Shown: positions 1-10,059, counted from the stretch's first letter. The stretch: 64,000 nt of DNA from Pseudomonas sp. JQ170C (GCF_035581345.1 NZ_CP141608.1:1258001-1322000), one strand, 5' to 3'. A program made the numbers and translations. The notes: generated from the sequence alone by a model not told the origin.

Positions 1-132
1 GCCGTCGGGGGACTCGATCTTGATCACTTGGGCACCGAATTCGGCACAGATTCGCGAGGCGAACGGGCCGGCGATCAGGGTGCCGAGTTCGATGACTTTG
101 AGGCCGGCGAGAGGTTTGCTGGGCGTAGACAT
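1..132 (-). CDS. CaiB/BaiF-type (family III) CoA transferase, N-terminal fragment
   Basis: Only the first 44 codons lie in the window; the gene continues past the left edge. The translation opens MSTPSKPLAGLKVIELGTLI and continues AGPFASRICAEFGAQVIKIE. This is the standard N-terminus of family III CoA transferases: a 'L.GLKVIELG' strand, then '(A)GP.A...L...GA.VIK(V/I)E'. Such enzymes move CoA between carboxylic acids in the cytoplasm. Substrate specificity cannot be judged from this piece. The gene is divergent from yaeQ across a gap of about 130 bp. Confidence 0.85.
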   Translation of the reverse strand, partial: MSTPSKPLAGLKVIELGTLIAGPFASRICAEFGAQVIKIESPDG

Positions 133-261
133 GGGGCATCCGTGGCGGCAGGACAGAGCCCCCGTTTTTATCATACGCAGGCGCGCTCAGATACTGCCGC
201 GGGGCAAGGATTGCCAGGATCGGTTAGACTGGGCGACTTTTCTTGCCGCAAGATGCTCACC

Positions 262-804
262 ATGGCCCAGCCGTCCACGACCTACAAATTTGAACTGAAC
301 CTCACCGATCTCGATCGCGGTGTGTACGAAAGCGTCAAGCAGACCATTGCCCGCCATCCTTCGGAAACCGAAGAGCGCATGGCCGTGCGCTTGCTGGCTT
401 ACGCCCTGTGGTACAACGAGCAGTTGACGTTCGGGCGTGGTCTGTCGGATGTGGACGAGGCTGCACTGTGGGAAAAGAGCCTGGACGACCGCATCCTGCA
501 CTGGATCGAGGTCGGTCAGCCCGATGCCGAGCGTCTGACCTGGTGCTCGCGCCGTACCGAACGTACCAGCCTGCTGGCCTACGGCAGCCTGCGTGTGTGG
601 GAGACCAAGGTGGTCGGTGCGGTCAAGGGCCTGAAGAACCTCAACATCGCCGCCGTGCCCCAGGACGTCCTCGAGACCCTCGCCACCGACATGCCACGTT
701 CGATCAAGTGGGATGTGATGATCAGCGAAGGCACGATCTTCGTCACCGATGATCGCGGCCAGCACGAAGTGCAGCTCCAATGGCTGCTGGGTGATCGCGG
801 CTAA
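262..804 (+). CDS. yaeQ: YaeQ family protein
   Basis: This 180-residue protein begins MAQPSTTYKFELNLTDLDRG and carries the features of YaeQ: 'RHPSETEERMAVRLLAYALWYNE' near residues 30-52, 'GLSDVDEAALWEKSLDD' and 'HWIEVGQPDAERL'. YaeQ proteins adopt a PD-(D/E)XK nuclease-like fold. A role in transcription antitermination was suggested by RfaH-suppression work but is not settled. The frame stays open upstream to about position 28, but family homology begins at 262. An in-frame ATG at 253 is a possible alternative start. recJ follows 56 bp downstream on the same strand, so the two may share a transcript. Confidence 0.9.
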   Translation: MAQPSTTYKFELNLTDLDRGVYESVKQTIARHPSETEERMAVRLLAYALWYNEQLTFGRGLSDVDEAALWEKSLDDRILHWIEVGQPDAERLTWCSRRTERTSLLAYGSLRVWETKVVGAVKGLKNLNIAAVPQDVLETLATDMPRSIKWDVMISEGTIFVTDDRGQHEVQLQWLLGDRG

Positions 805-860
805 GGCCGCCTCGCACACACTGCCGTCTACCCCTGATTCACGAGAAGCCCCGTCGCCCC

Positions 861-2570
861 ATGCGCATCGAACCCCGCCCGCTGCCCTCCACCTTGCCGT
901 TTCTTGGCGATTTGCCGCCCCTGCTGACTCGCCTGTATGCCGCGCGCGGCGTGCAATCGGCCGATGAACTGGACAAGAGCCTGGCGCGCCTGCTGCCTTA
1001 CCAGCAGCTCAAGGGTATCGAGGCGGCGGTCGACTTGCTGGTCGAGGCACTGGCGCAGCGCCAGCGCATCCTGATCGTCGGCGACTTCGATGCCGATGGC
1101 GCGACGGCCAGCACCGTTGGCGTACTCGGTCTGCGCCTGCTAGGTGCAGCCCATGTCGATTACCTGGTGCCTAACCGTTTCGAGTTCGGCTACGGCCTGA
1201 CCCCGGAAATCGTCCAGGTGGCCCTGGAGCGCCAGCCACAGCTGCTGATTACCGTGGATAACGGTATCTCCAGCGTCGAAGGCGTGGCCGCTGCCAAGGC
1301 CGCCGGGCTCAAGGTGCTGGTGACCGATCACCACTTGCCTGGCAACGAGCTGCCTGCCGCCGATGCCATCGTCAACCCCAACCAGCCAGGTTGCACCTTT
1401 GCCAGCAAGGCCCTGGCCGGCGTCGGGGTGATTTTCTACGTGTTGATGGCGTTGCGCGCACGCTTGCGTAGCCTCGGCCACTACGAAAACCGGCCGCAAC
1501 CGAACATCGGTGAACTGCTCGACCTGGTGGCCCTGGGCAGTGTGGCCGACGTGGTGCCGCTGGACGCCAACAACCGCATCCTGGTGCACCAAGGGCTGGA
1601 GCGGATCCGTGCCGGGCGTGCCCGTCCAGGGCTCAAGGCAATCCTGGAAGTGGCGCGGCGCGATCATGCCCGTATCACCTCCACAGACCTTGGCTTCATC
1701 CTCGGCCCACGCCTCAACGCCGCCGGGCGTCTGGATGACATGAGCCTGGGTATCGAGTGCCTGCTCAGCGACGACCCTGGCCTGGCCCGGGAAATGGCCG
1801 GGCAACTGGACGAACTCAACCAGGATCGCAAATCCATCGAGCAGGGCATGCAGCGCGAGGCGCTGGCCCAGCTCAAGGACCTGCCACTGGAGTCGATGCC
1901 GTTTGGCTTGTGCCTGTTCGAGCCGGACTGGCACCAGGGGGTGATCGGCATCCTGGCCTCGCGCCTCAAGGAGCGCTATCACCGGCCAACCATCGCCTTT
2001 GCCGACGCGGGTGAGGGCATGCTCAAGGGATCGGCGCGCTCGGTACCCGGTTTTCACATCCGTGACGCACTGGATGCGGTGGCTGCGCGTTATCCGCAAT
2101 TGATCAGCAAGTTCGGTGGCCATGCCATGGCCGCCGGCCTGTCACTGCCTGCCGACAACTTTCCGGCGTTCGCCCAGGCGTTCGATGAAGAAGTCCGTCG
2201 CCAACTGCAAGAAGACGACCTGACCGGGCGTCTGTTGTCGGACGGCACCCTGGCCGTCGAAGAGTTTCACCTGGAGTTGGCCCGCGCCCTGCGCCATGCC
2301 GGCCCTTGGGGTCAGCACTTCCCGGAGCCGCTGTTTCATGGCGTGTTCCAGTTGGTCGAACAGCGCGTGGTCGGTGAGCGACATTTGAAGGTGGTGCTCA
2401 AGAGCGAGTGCGGCTCGGTGCGCCTGGATGGCATCGCCTTTGGCGTGGATCGCGAGGTCTGGCCGAACCCGACGGTTCGCTGGGTGGAGCTTGCCTACAA
2501 GCTCGACGTCAACGAATTCCGCGGCCAGGAAAGCGTGCAACTGATGATCGCGCACATGGAGCCGCGCTGA
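861..2570 (+). CDS. recJ: Single-stranded-DNA-specific exonuclease RecJ
   Basis: The 569-residue product is a full-length RecJ (E. coli 577). RecJ is the 5'-to-3' ssDNA exonuclease of RecF-pathway recombination, mismatch repair and base-excision repair. Visible DHH-superfamily motifs are IVGDFDADGATAST (motif I, about residues 74-87), VTVDNG/ITVDNGIS, VTDHHLPG (the DHH signature, about 155) and GRLDD (about 293). The C-terminal DHHA1 region holds 'KFGGHAMAAGLSL'. The protein acts in the cytoplasm. It lies downstream of yaeQ in the same direction, and a 116-bp gap separates it from the flavin reductase gene. Confidence 0.97.
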   Translation: MRIEPRPLPSTLPFLGDLPPLLTRLYAARGVQSADELDKSLARLLPYQQLKGIEAAVDLLVEALAQRQRILIVGDFDADGATASTVGVLGLRLLGAAHVDYLVPNRFEFGYGLTPEIVQVALERQPQLLITVDNGISSVEGVAAAKAAGLKVLVTDHHLPGNELPAADAIVNPNQPGCTFASKALAGVGVIFYVLMALRARLRSLGHYENRPQPNIGELLDLVALGSVADVVPLDANNRILVHQGLERIRAGRARPGLKAILEVARRDHARITSTDLGFILGPRLNAAGRLDDMSLGIECLLSDDPGLAREMAGQLDELNQDRKSIEQGMQREALAQLKDLPLESMPFGLCLFEPDWHQGVIGILASRLKERYHRPTIAFADAGEGMLKGSARSVPGFHIRDALDAVAARYPQLISKFGGHAMAAGLSLPADNFPAFAQAFDEEVRRQLQEDDLTGRLLSDGTLAVEEFHLELARALRHAGPWGQHFPEPLFHGVFQLVEQRVVGERHLKVVLKSECGSVRLDGIAFGVDREVWPNPTVRWVELAYKLDVNEFRGQESVQLMIAHMEPR

Positions 2571-2686
2571 GGCCAGGGGCAAAGTGGTCTAGGCTCAGTA
2601 GGATTGGTCGAAGAACCTGCGGGGAAGATTCTGTAGTCGGCCGGTCAACCATCTGGAGCCTTACCACTTGATTTGAGAGGTGCCCC

Positions 2687-3793
2687 ATGAGCCTGCTGCT
2701 TGAGCCCTATACCCTGCGCCATCTGACCCTGCCCAACCGAATCGCCGTTTCACCCATGTGCCAGTATTCCAGTGTCGATGGCCTGGCCAATGACTGGCAC
2801 CTGGTTCACTTGGGTAGCCGCGCGGTTGGGGGCGCCGGGTTGATCTTCACCGAAGCCACGGCGGTGACCGCTGACGGACGGATCACTGCCCAGGATCTGG
2901 GGCTGTGGGACGACGCCCAGATCGCGCCGCTGCAACGCATCACCCGCTTCATTACGGCCCAGGGTGCGGTGCCTGGCATTCAACTGGCCCATGCCGGGCG
3001 CAAGGCCAGTACCTATCGGCCCTGGTTGGGCAAGCAGGGTAGCGTCAAGCCGGAGGAGGGTGGCTGGGTGCCGATCGGGCCGTCGAAAATTGCCTTTGAC
3101 CCGCAGCACACCGCACCGATCGAGATGACCAAGGCGCAGATCGACGAGGTGATCCAGGCCTTTGTCGATGCGGCGCATCGTGCGTTGCAAGCCGGCTTCA
3201 AGGTGGTTGAGGTGCATGCGGCGCATGGCTATCTGCTGCATCAGTTTCTTTCGCCCTTGAGCAACCAGCGCCGAGACGAGTACGGCAGCTGCTTCGAGAA
3301 TCGTATTCGCCTGACCTTGCAGGTGACCGAGGCTGTGCGTGAGGTCTGGCCGGAAGAATTGCCGGTGTTCGTGCGGCTGTCGGCCACCGACTGGGTCGAG
3401 GATGGCTGGAACCCGGACGAGACGGTCAAGTTGGCCAAGCACTTGAGAGAGCGGGGGGTGGACCTGATCGATGTATCGTCCGGCGGCACCTCGGTGAATG
3501 CCGAAATTCCCACCGGGCCTGGGTACCAGACCCAGTTTGCGGCGAAGGTGCGGGAGGAGTCGGGGATTGCCACCGGTACCGTGGGGATGATCACCGACCC
3601 GATGCAGGCCGAAACCATCTTGCGTACGGCCCAGGCCGATATCATCTTCCTGGCCCGGGAACTGCTGCGCGACCCGTACTGGCCCCTGCATGCCGATGAC
3701 GACCTGGGCGGTAACAAGGCGACCTGGCCGGCGCAGTACCAGCGGGCGACCAGCCGGGCCAACCCCATTCATGAGTCCGATCTGCGGGATTGA
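2687..3793 (+). CDS. Old yellow enzyme, YqjM/XenA class (NADPH:flavin ene-reductase)
   Basis: The 368-residue FMN-dependent TIM-barrel oxidoreductase would reduce activated C=C bonds (enones), and in some relatives nitro or nitrate ester compounds. YqjM/XenA-class marks are the active-site cysteine in VSPMCQYSS (about residue 26), the His-containing 'QLAHAGRKAS' (about 100), and 'AAHGYLLHQFLSPLSNQR' with the NADPH- and FMN-contacting Asn/Arg (about 180). The ATG at 2687 follows a purine-rich stretch, gagaggtgcccc. The sequence resembles Pseudomonas XenA, but I could not separate it from other paralogues, so no symbol is given. A perfect REP palindrome follows the stop codon. Confidence 0.88.
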   Translation: MSLLLEPYTLRHLTLPNRIAVSPMCQYSSVDGLANDWHLVHLGSRAVGGAGLIFTEATAVTADGRITAQDLGLWDDAQIAPLQRITRFITAQGAVPGIQLAHAGRKASTYRPWLGKQGSVKPEEGGWVPIGPSKIAFDPQHTAPIEMTKAQIDEVIQAFVDAAHRALQAGFKVVEVHAAHGYLLHQFLSPLSNQRRDEYGSCFENRIRLTLQVTEAVREVWPEELPVFVRLSATDWVEDGWNPDETVKLAKHLRERGVDLIDVSSGGTSVNAEIPTGPGYQTQFAAKVREESGIATGTVGMITDPMQAETILRTAQADIIFLARELLRDPYWPLHADDDLGGNKATWPAQYQRATSRANPIHESDLRD

Positions 3794-3797
3794 CCCG

Positions 3798-3870
3798 TGT
3801 AGGAGCGGGCTTGCCCCGCGATAGCGATCTGTCTGTCGGATCGCTATCGCGGGGCAAGCCCGCTCCTACA
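3798..3870. repeat. REP palindrome pair, perfect 32-bp arms
   Basis: Two arms of 32 bases (3798-3829 and 3839-3870) are exact reverse complements around a 9-base loop. The arms carry the shared core GGAGCGGGCTTGCCCCGCGA. The element fills the gap between the convergent reductase and spdH genes, where it could block read-through or stabilise both 3' ends. It is the longest perfect palindrome I saw in the window. Confidence 0.95.
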
Positions 3871-3876
3871 GGTTTC

Positions 3877-5739
3877 CTAGCTCAGTTCGCCTACCGCGCG
3901 CCAGGCTTCGTCAATGGCTGCATGGGCGTAGGCACTCCAGGCCGCATCGGAGTTGGCGATGCTGACCTTGCCCACAGGTTTGCGCGCCAGCTCCATCCAT
4001 TGTTCGGTTTGTTCGGGATCGTCGTAGAGAGTGTTGGTAAAGCAGGCGTAGCCATGTGGCCAACGGTTGGCGGTAATCGCCAGAATGTCCTGTTGGTGCT
4101 CGAAACCGCCAGGCCCGAGCATGCGTTGCAGCTGTTCGCGCAGTTGGCTTTCCAGGACGTCGAACGGGGTGCCATACAACCGCGCACGCCCGGCGCGTGC
4201 CTGGTCGCGGCTGTCCATCTTGCTGTCGGGGCTGGTGGGCACGTAGACCATATGCAGGCCAATGGGCTGCGCCGGATCGCGTGGGTGTTCATAGCCGCCC
4301 ATGCTCACCGGGTAATCCAGCTTGATGCGGCTGTAGGTCTGGGTGGCGGCATAGATCTCGTGCACACCCAGCTTCTGGAAGGCTTGCCAGTTGCGCACGA
4401 TCACCTTGGTGTACACCAGCGGGAACTTCACGTTCTGGGCCAGGGCATGGGCCTGTTCAGCGGAGAGGTCGCGCAGCAGGTAGGGGATCATCATGTTGTA
4501 GCAGGCCAGAATGCAGTGCTTGCCGCGCACCTGGGCCAGTTTTCCGCCCTGGCTGTAGCCGACGTCCACCGCGCCATCGCGATTGCGCACGCTGACCGCG
4601 GTGCTGTTCAGGCGCAGGCGTACCGGCTGGCCGGTGCGGTCGAGCTGGCTGTAGTCGAAGTTGGCCAGCACGATGTCGTCCATTCCCTGGCCCGGCGCCA
4701 CGGTGGGGATCAGGCTGCGTACCAGCAGCCGTGCCAGCGAGGCATTGCCGTCGGGGAAGTGGTAGATGTACGGCTCTTCCATCTCGGCCTGGGCTTCTTC
4801 GCTGATCGGCTCAAGGTCCATCGCGGCAAAACCCGGGAAGCCCACGTAATAGGCATCTGCCGCCGCAACCGCATCGATGCTCAGGGCCATGAAGTCGTTG
4901 GTGCGGCCCTGGAAGTACTTCACCGCCGCAGGTGACAGGCCAACATCCTTGAGCAAAAAGTCCTGGTAGCTGGTTTTCTCCAGGTAGGCGGTCTTCTCTT
5001 GCTGCGACTTGCCGGCCAGGTAATCCCTGGGGGCCTCGTGCAGGTCGATCAGGGCGTTGCGGTCGCTCGCTGGCAGGGGGAAATCATTGATGAAGTCGCG
5101 CACCGGGCGGGCATTGAGCTGCTCGGGGGCAATGTCGTCGGCGACCATGGGGGTCGGGTCGCCGGTCACCAGCTTGTCTTCGCCAAAATGCTCCTTGTCG
5201 AAAAACACCCCGCGCGAAAGCCCCAGGTCCGGGTAGAAGCTGCGGTCGAAAGCGGTTTCAAAGCGCTTGATGTCTACCCCGAGGTCTTTGAGCAGTCCGT
5301 TGACCTCGGCGCTGTACAGGTGGTTGGGCGACTGGAAGGCTTCGCTGCCGCCATAGCCCAGGATCATCCGCCCGCCGGCGCTGAACTCGTTGCGCTTGGC
5401 ATGGCCGCCGAAGTCGTCGTGGTTTTCCAGGATCAGGATTTTCGCCTGGGGGTGCTTCTGGCGATAGAAGTACGCCGCCGACAGCCCGCTGATGCCGCCG
5501 CCGACGACCACCAGGTCATAGGTTTCGCTGATCGGCAGGGTGTCGGTGGTGAAGGTTTTCTTCTCCCAGCCCATCTGGTGTGCGACTTCAAAGGCGCCGA
5601 CGTGGCTGCCGCGCAAGCCGGTCAGCGCCGGTGGATAGTAACGGCCGCTCTGGGCTGCCTGGAGCAGTTGCAGCGGGGTCAGGCCCGCTGCAATGCCGAT
5701 GGCGACGCCATTGATGAAGTCGCGTCGGGTAATTTCCAT
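3877..5739 (-). CDS. spdH: Spermidine dehydrogenase-like FAD amine oxidoreductase with Tat signal
   Basis: The 620-residue protein opens MEITRRDFINGVAIGIAAGL, a twin-arginine signal with Arg5-Arg6 before a hydrophobic segment, so export in folded form is predicted. The FAD/NAD(P)-binding motif is DLVVVGGGISGLSAAYFY (about residues 76-93), followed by a second glycine motif FGGHAKRNEF. Length, Tat signal and context match P. aeruginosa SpdH, which cleaves spermidine to 1,3-diaminopropane and 4-aminobutyraldehyde. It is the last gene of the polyamine operon, 13 bp after an aminobutyraldehyde dehydrogenase that would use its product. Assignment rests on recalled family features plus context. Another FAD-dependent amine oxidase substrate is possible. 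Confidence 0.82.
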   Translation of the reverse strand: MEITRRDFINGVAIGIAAGLTPLQLLQAAQSGRYYPPALTGLRGSHVGAFEVAHQMGWEKKTFTTDTLPISETYDLVVVGGGISGLSAAYFYRQKHPQAKILILENHDDFGGHAKRNEFSAGGRMILGYGGSEAFQSPNHLYSAEVNGLLKDLGVDIKRFETAFDRSFYPDLGLSRGVFFDKEHFGEDKLVTGDPTPMVADDIAPEQLNARPVRDFINDFPLPASDRNALIDLHEAPRDYLAGKSQQEKTAYLEKTSYQDFLLKDVGLSPAAVKYFQGRTNDFMALSIDAVAAADAYYVGFPGFAAMDLEPISEEAQAEMEEPYIYHFPDGNASLARLLVRSLIPTVAPGQGMDDIVLANFDYSQLDRTGQPVRLRLNSTAVSVRNRDGAVDVGYSQGGKLAQVRGKHCILACYNMMIPYLLRDLSAEQAHALAQNVKFPLVYTKVIVRNWQAFQKLGVHEIYAATQTYSRIKLDYPVSMGGYEHPRDPAQPIGLHMVYVPTSPDSKMDSRDQARAGRARLYGTPFDVLESQLREQLQRMLGPGGFEHQQDILAITANRWPHGYACFTNTLYDDPEQTEQWMELARKPVGKVSIANSDAAWSAYAHAAIDEAWRAVGELS

Positions 5740-5752
5740 GGGTTTCCTTACC

Positions 5753-7177
5753 TTAGTGTTTGAACATCACATGCCGAATGCAGGTGTAGTCTTCCAGTCC
5801 GTACATGGACATGTCTTTGCCGTAGCCAGACAGTTTCTGACCACCGTGGGGCATTTCGCTGACGAGCATAAAATGCGTATTGACCCAGGTACACCCGTAC
5901 TGCAAGCGCGCCGAAACCCGGTGGGCGCGCCCGACATCCGCCGTCCACAGTGACGAGGCCAGGCCGTAGTCGGAGTCGTTCGCCCAGGCCAGGGCCTGGG
6001 CTTCGTCATCGAAGCGGGTGACCGAGACTACCGGGCCGAAGACTTCACGGCGCACGATCTCGTCATCCTGCTGGGCATCGGCGAGCACCGTCGGCTCGAA
6101 GAAGAACCCGTTGCCTGCCACCGCTTTGCCACCGGTCACCAGGCGGATATGCGGCTGGGCGAGGGCGCGTTCGACCATGGCAGCGACCCGGTCGCGATGT
6201 TGTGCGGTAATCAGCGGGCCAAGCTCGGTATCAGGATCGTTTTGCAGGCCGTGCTTGAGGCTTGCCACCGCCTTGCCCAGCTTTTCCACGAACTGATCGT
6301 ATATGCCGCTCTGGGCGTAGATGCGGCAGGCGGCGGTGCAGTCTTGCCCGGCGTTGTAGAAGCCAAAGGTGCGTATCCCCTCGACGGCGGCATCGATATC
6401 GGCATCGTCGAAGATGATCACCGGGGCCTTGCCGCCCAGCTCCATGTGCATGCGTTTCACGCTCTCGGCGGTGCTGGCGATGATGTTGGCGCCGGTGGGG
6501 ATGGAGCCGGTCAGCGAGACCATGCGCACTTTCGGGTGGGTAACCAGCGGGGTGCCCACGCTTGGGCCCCGGCCAAAGAGGATGTTGAGCACGCCGGCGG
6601 GAAACAGGCCGTCAGCCAGTTCGGCCAGGCGCAGCGCGGTCAGGGGCGTCTGCTCCGATGGCTTGAGCACCACTGTGTTGCCGGCGGCCAGGGCCGGTGC
6701 GATTTTCCAGGCGACCATCATTAACGGGTAGTTCCAGGGGGCAATCGAGGCGATCACGCCCAGTGGGTCGAGGCGGATCATCGAGGTGTGGCCCGGCAGG
6801 TACTCACCGGCCGCCGAACCGCCCAGGCAGCGGGTGGCACCGGCGAAGAAACGGAACACATCGGCGATGGCCGGGATCTCGTCGTTGAGGGCCGCCGCAT
6901 AGGGCTTGCCGCAGTTGTCCGACTCCAGGCGCGCCAGTTCTTCCCCGTGGGCTTCGATACGCTCTGCCAGCTTGAGCAACAGCAGCGAGCGCTCCTTGGG
7001 TGTGGTCTGTGACCAGGTTTCAAAGGCATGGTCGGCGGCGCGCACGGCTGCATCGACCTGGGCCTCGCTGGCTTCGTTGATCTCCACCAGCACGCTGCCC
7101 AGGGCCGGGTTCAGTACAGACAAGGCCGGCCCCTCGCCAGCCACCAATTGGCCATTGATCAGCAGTCGGGTTTGCAT
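5753..7177 (-). CDS. patD: Gamma-aminobutyraldehyde dehydrogenase
   Basis: The 474-residue NAD-dependent aldehyde dehydrogenase would oxidise 4-aminobutyraldehyde (in equilibrium with 1-pyrroline) to GABA in the cytoplasm. Visible family features are [20 protein letters not shown] (about 145), the general-base Glu in HMELGGKAP (about 250), the catalytic Cys in GQDCTAACR (about 285) and the C-terminal EVFGPVVSV. Length and flanking polyamine genes fit the PatD/YdcW subgroup. The start has a cggagg-type Shine-Dalgarno on the minus strand just beyond 7180. It sits between the permease gene (18-bp gap) and spdH (13-bp gap), so all are probably co-transcribed. Confidence 0.88.
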   Translation of the reverse strand: MQTRLLINGQLVAGEGPALSVLNPALGSVLVEINEASEAQVDAAVRAADHAFETWSQTTPKERSLLLLKLAERIEAHGEELARLESDNCGKPYAAALNDEIPAIADVFRFFAGATRCLGGSAAGEYLPGHTSMIRLDPLGVIASIAPWNYPLMMVAWKIAPALAAGNTVVLKPSEQTPLTALRLAELADGLFPAGVLNILFGRGPSVGTPLVTHPKVRMVSLTGSIPTGANIIASTAESVKRMHMELGGKAPVIIFDDADIDAAVEGIRTFGFYNAGQDCTAACRIYAQSGIYDQFVEKLGKAVASLKHGLQNDPDTELGPLITAQHRDRVAAMVERALAQPHIRLVTGGKAVAGNGFFFEPTVLADAQQDDEIVRREVFGPVVSVTRFDDEAQALAWANDSDYGLASSLWTADVGRAHRVSARLQYGCTWVNTHFMLVSEMPHGGQKLSGYGKDMSMYGLEDYTCIRHVMFKH

Positions 7178-7195
7178 CGTTGAGTCCTCCGGGAG

Positions 7196-8002
7196 TTATT
7201 TGCCGCTGCCGGCAACGCTTTCGCCGCCGCGGGTCAGGTAATAGGCGCCCAGGATGGGCAGCATGGTCACCAGCATCACCAGCATGGCGACCACGTTGGT
7301 CACCGGCACGTCCCGGGGCCGGCTGAGCTGGTTGAGCAACCAGATCGGCAAGGTCCGCTCGTGGCCGGCGGTGAAGGTGGTGACGATGATTTCATCGAAC
7401 GACAGGGCAAAGGCCAGCATGCCACCGGCCAGCAGGGCCGAGCCGAGGTTGGGCAGGATGATGTAGCGAAAGGTCTGCCAGCCATCGGCGCCGAGGTCCA
7501 TCGATGCCTCGATCAGGCTCTGGGAGGTACGGCGCAGGCGGGCGATGACGTTGTTGTAGACGATCACCACGCAGAAGGTGGCGTGGCCGACGACGATGGT
7601 GAAGATGCCAGGCTCGATGCCCAGGGTCTTGAAGGCCGACAGCAGGGCGATGCCGGTGATGATGCCGGGCAGGGCGATGGGCAGGATCAGCATCAGCGAG
7701 ATGCTTTCCTTGCCGAAGAAGTTGCGCCGGTACAAGGCTGCCGAGGCCAGGGTGCCGAGCACCAGGGCAATCAGCGTGGCCAGGCAGGCCACCTGCAACG
7801 ACAGCTTGATCGACTCCAGTACATCGGGGCGGGAGAACGCCACGCCGAACCACTTCAAGGTGAAGCCCTGGGGCGGGAAGCTGAAGGCGGCATCCTCGGT
7901 GTTGAAGGCATAGAGGAAGATGATCAGGATCGGGAAGTGCAGGAACACCAACCCGCCCCAGGCCGCCAGGCGCAGCCCCATTGACGCGCGTTCAGAGTGC
8001 AT
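7196..8002 (-). CDS. Polyamine-type ABC transporter permease (PotC/PotI-like)
   Basis: The 268-residue inner-membrane permease begins [17 protein letters not shown]. The start at 8002 was chosen because it overlaps the end of the upstream permease gene by 11 bp; a longer frame to 8044 lies inside that gene and adds no homology. About six membrane segments are visible, starting at [16 protein letters not shown]. The EAA loop that contacts the ATPase is [20 protein letters not shown] (about 150-170). It should pair with the permease encoded just upstream. The substrate is inferred from operon context to be spermidine or putrescine. Confidence 0.9.
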   Translation of the reverse strand: MHSERASMGLRLAAWGGLVFLHFPILIIFLYAFNTEDAAFSFPPQGFTLKWFGVAFSRPDVLESIKLSLQVACLATLIALVLGTLASAALYRRNFFGKESISLMLILPIALPGIITGIALLSAFKTLGIEPGIFTIVVGHATFCVVIVYNNVIARLRRTSQSLIEASMDLGADGWQTFRYIILPNLGSALLAGGMLAFALSFDEIIVTTFTAGHERTLPIWLLNQLSRPRDVPVTNVVAMLVMLVTMLPILGAYYLTRGGESVAGSGK

Positions 8003-8930
8003 CGAAGGCCCCCAGGCGTTTGACGATGGACAGGTAGATGGCAATCAGCACGATCGGCACCAGGGTGAACGCGGCGGCCATGGGCATGTTGCCGATGGCG
8101 CCTTGCTGGGCGTAGACCATGCTGCCGATGAAGTAGCCAGGCGGGCCGATCAGTTGCGGCACGATGAAATCGCCCAGGGTCAGGGAGAAGGTGAAGATGG
8201 ACCCTGCGGCAATACCAGGGACCGACAGCGGCAGGATCACCTGCATGAAGGTCTGCCGTGGCTTGGCGCCCAGGTCCGCCGACGCTTGCAGCAGCGAAGG
8301 CGGCAAACGTTCCAGGGAGGCCTGGATCGGCAGGATCATGAACGGCAGCCAAATGTAGACGAACACCAGGAAGCGCCCCAGGTGCGAGGTCGACAAGGTG
8401 CTGCCGCCCACCCCCGGAATACCGAGGATGAACAACAGCACCGCCTCCAGGTGCATCTGCTGGATGAACCACTGGGCCACGCCGCCCTTGGCCAGCAGCA
8501 GTGTCCAGGCATAGGCCTTGACGATGTAGCTGGCCCACATCGGCATCATCACCGCGATATAGAAAAACGCCTTGGTCTTGCCGCTGGTGTAGCGGGCCAT
8601 GTAGTAGGCAATGGGGAAGGCCAGGATGGCGCTGGCGATCGATACGGCGACGGCCATGCCCAGGGTGCGCAGGATGATGTCGAAGTTCGAGGGATTGAAC
8701 AGGGCGGCGAAGTTGGCCAGGGTCAGTTCCGGGCTGACCGCCATGGTGAAGTCATCGAAGGTGTAGAAGCCCTGCCACAGCAGGCTCAGCAGCGATCCCA
8801 GGTAAATGGCGCCGAACCAGATCAGCGGCGGGATCAACAGCAGCGCCAGGTACAGGTTGGGGCGCCGGTATAGCAGGTTGGAGAAGCGCCGCAGTGGCGA
8901 TGTGGCCTGGGCGCTGGTGTCCAGGCTCAT
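7992..8930 (-). CDS. Polyamine-type ABC transporter permease (PotB/PotH-like)
   Basis: The 312-residue protein has an N-terminal cytoplasmic tail, a first membrane segment around [20 protein letters not shown] (about 29-48) and five further hydrophobic segments. The EAA-type coupling loop reads [20 protein letters not shown] (about 220). PotB/PotH permeases carry the long periplasmic stretch seen here after the first helix. Its start is 1 bp from the ATPase gene's end, and its own end overlaps the next permease by 11 bp. This spacing points to tight translational coupling of the transporter subunits. Confidence 0.9.
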   Translation of the reverse strand: MSLDTSAQATSPLRRFSNLLYRRPNLYLALLLIPPLIWFGAIYLGSLLSLLWQGFYTFDDFTMAVSPELTLANFAALFNPSNFDIILRTLGMAVAVSIASAILAFPIAYYMARYTSGKTKAFFYIAVMMPMWASYIVKAYAWTLLLAKGGVAQWFIQQMHLEAVLLFILGIPGVGGSTLSTSHLGRFLVFVYIWLPFMILPIQASLERLPPSLLQASADLGAKPRQTFMQVILPLSVPGIAAGSIFTFSLTLGDFIVPQLIGPPGYFIGSMVYAQQGAIGNMPMAAAFTLVPIVLIAIYLSIVKRLGAFDAL

Positions 8931-8931
8931 G

Positions 8932-9972
8932 TCACGGGCCCTCGTGCAGGACAGTTTCCTGCAGTGCTGTCATGGCCTGGCGCGCCCAGCTGGCCTTCAG
9001 TTGCTGGCCGGTCTGCCAGGGGGCGGTTTGCGCCTGCCACTGATTATTGGCCTGGCTGACGCACAGCAATTGGCCGCCGTCCAGTTTCAGCTCGTAGCGG
9101 GTGGCGCTGCCCTGATACTGGATGTCGTGGAGCAGGCCACTGACCTGGATGTCATCGCTGGCCGCCGCCTGTTCACCCAGGCGTATATGCTCGGGGCGAA
9201 TCGAGAAGGGCTGCGGGCTACCGCTCAATTGCACGGCCAGCTCGCCGCGCAGCACGTTGGAGGTGCCGACGAATTCGGCGACAAAGGTGGTGGCCGGCTT
9301 CATGTAGAGGTTGCGCGGCGTATCGACCTGCTCGATGCGGCCACGGTTGAACACGGCCACCCGGTCGGACATCGACAAGGCTTCGGTCTGGTCGTGGGTG
9401 ACGAAGATGAAGGTAATGCCCAGCTGGCGCTGCAGTTTTTTCAACTCGCCCTGCATCTGTTCGCGCAACTTCAAATCGAGGGCACCCAGGGGTTCGTCGA
9501 GCAGCAATACCCGTGGTCGATTGACCAGTGCCCGGGCCAGGGCCACGCGTTGGCGCTGGCCGCCGGACAACTGCACCGGCTTGCGCTGGCCGTAACCGCC
9601 CAGGGCAACCATGGCCAGGGCTTCCTCGGCGCGGGCCATGCGTTCCTGCTTGGCGACGCCCTTGACCTTCAGGCCATAGGCGACGTTGTCGCGAACGTTC
9701 ATGTGCGGGAACAGGGCGTAATCCTGGAACACCGTGTTGACGTCACGCTGATAGGGCGGGAGGCCGGCGGCCTCGGCACCGTGGATGCGGATGGAGCCTG
9801 CGCTGGGTTGCTCGAAGCCTGCGATCAGGCGCAGGCAGGTGGTCTTGCCTGAGCCGGAGGGGCCGAGCATCGAGAAGAACTCACCGTCCTGGATGTCGAT
9901 GGAAACCCGGTCAACGGCTTTCACCTCGCCGAAGTGGCGCGACACGTCGGTGAACTGGACTGCAAGGGTCAT
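8932..9972 (-). CDS. Polyamine-type ABC transporter ATP-binding subunit (PotA/PotG-like)
   Basis: The 346-residue ATPase has Walker A GPSGSGKTT (about 39-47), the Q-loop FQDYALFPHM, the ABC signature LSGGQRQRVALARAL (about 136-150), Walker B VLLLDEPLGALD and the switch His in FVTHDQTEA. The C-terminal roughly 110 residues form the TOBE regulatory domain typical of the PotA/PotG/MalK branch. It energises uptake through the two downstream permeases. A 93-bp gap with a REP pair separates it from the binding-protein gene. Confidence 0.92.
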   Translation of the reverse strand: MTLAVQFTDVSRHFGEVKAVDRVSIDIQDGEFFSMLGPSGSGKTTCLRLIAGFEQPSAGSIRIHGAEAAGLPPYQRDVNTVFQDYALFPHMNVRDNVAYGLKVKGVAKQERMARAEEALAMVALGGYGQRKPVQLSGGQRQRVALARALVNRPRVLLLDEPLGALDLKLREQMQGELKKLQRQLGITFIFVTHDQTEALSMSDRVAVFNRGRIEQVDTPRNLYMKPATTFVAEFVGTSNVLRGELAVQLSGSPQPFSIRPEHIRLGEQAAASDDIQVSGLLHDIQYQGSATRYELKLDGGQLLCVSQANNQWQAQTAPWQTGQQLKASWARQAMTALQETVLHEGP

Positions 9973-9998
9973 GGTGTGGCTCCGAAGGTTGCGCGGTT

Positions 9999-10059
9999 TC
10001 GCGGGGCAAGCCCGCTCCTACAGGTTTGTGTACCGGCGGGAGTGGGCTTGCCCCGCGAC
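9999..10059. repeat. REP pair inside the polyamine operon
   Basis: A left arm containing GCGGGGCAAGCCCGCTCC (about 9999-10022) and an inverted, slightly diverged right arm (about 10038-10059, ggagtgggcttgccccgcga) sit between the binding-protein gene and the ATPase gene. Both genes run leftward. The position is analogous to REP sites between malE and malF in enteric bacteria. Confidence 0.9.

Noticed and set aside
28..261. N-terminal extension of yaeQ back to position 28
   Set aside because: The extension covers the divergent promoter region and part of the CoA transferase gene and has no YaeQ homology.
3790..4935. Long open frame antisense to the spermidine dehydrogenase gene
   Set aside because: It is a high-GC shadow frame. 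It runs through the REP palindrome, shows no protein motif, and the opposite strand encodes a complete FAD enzyme.
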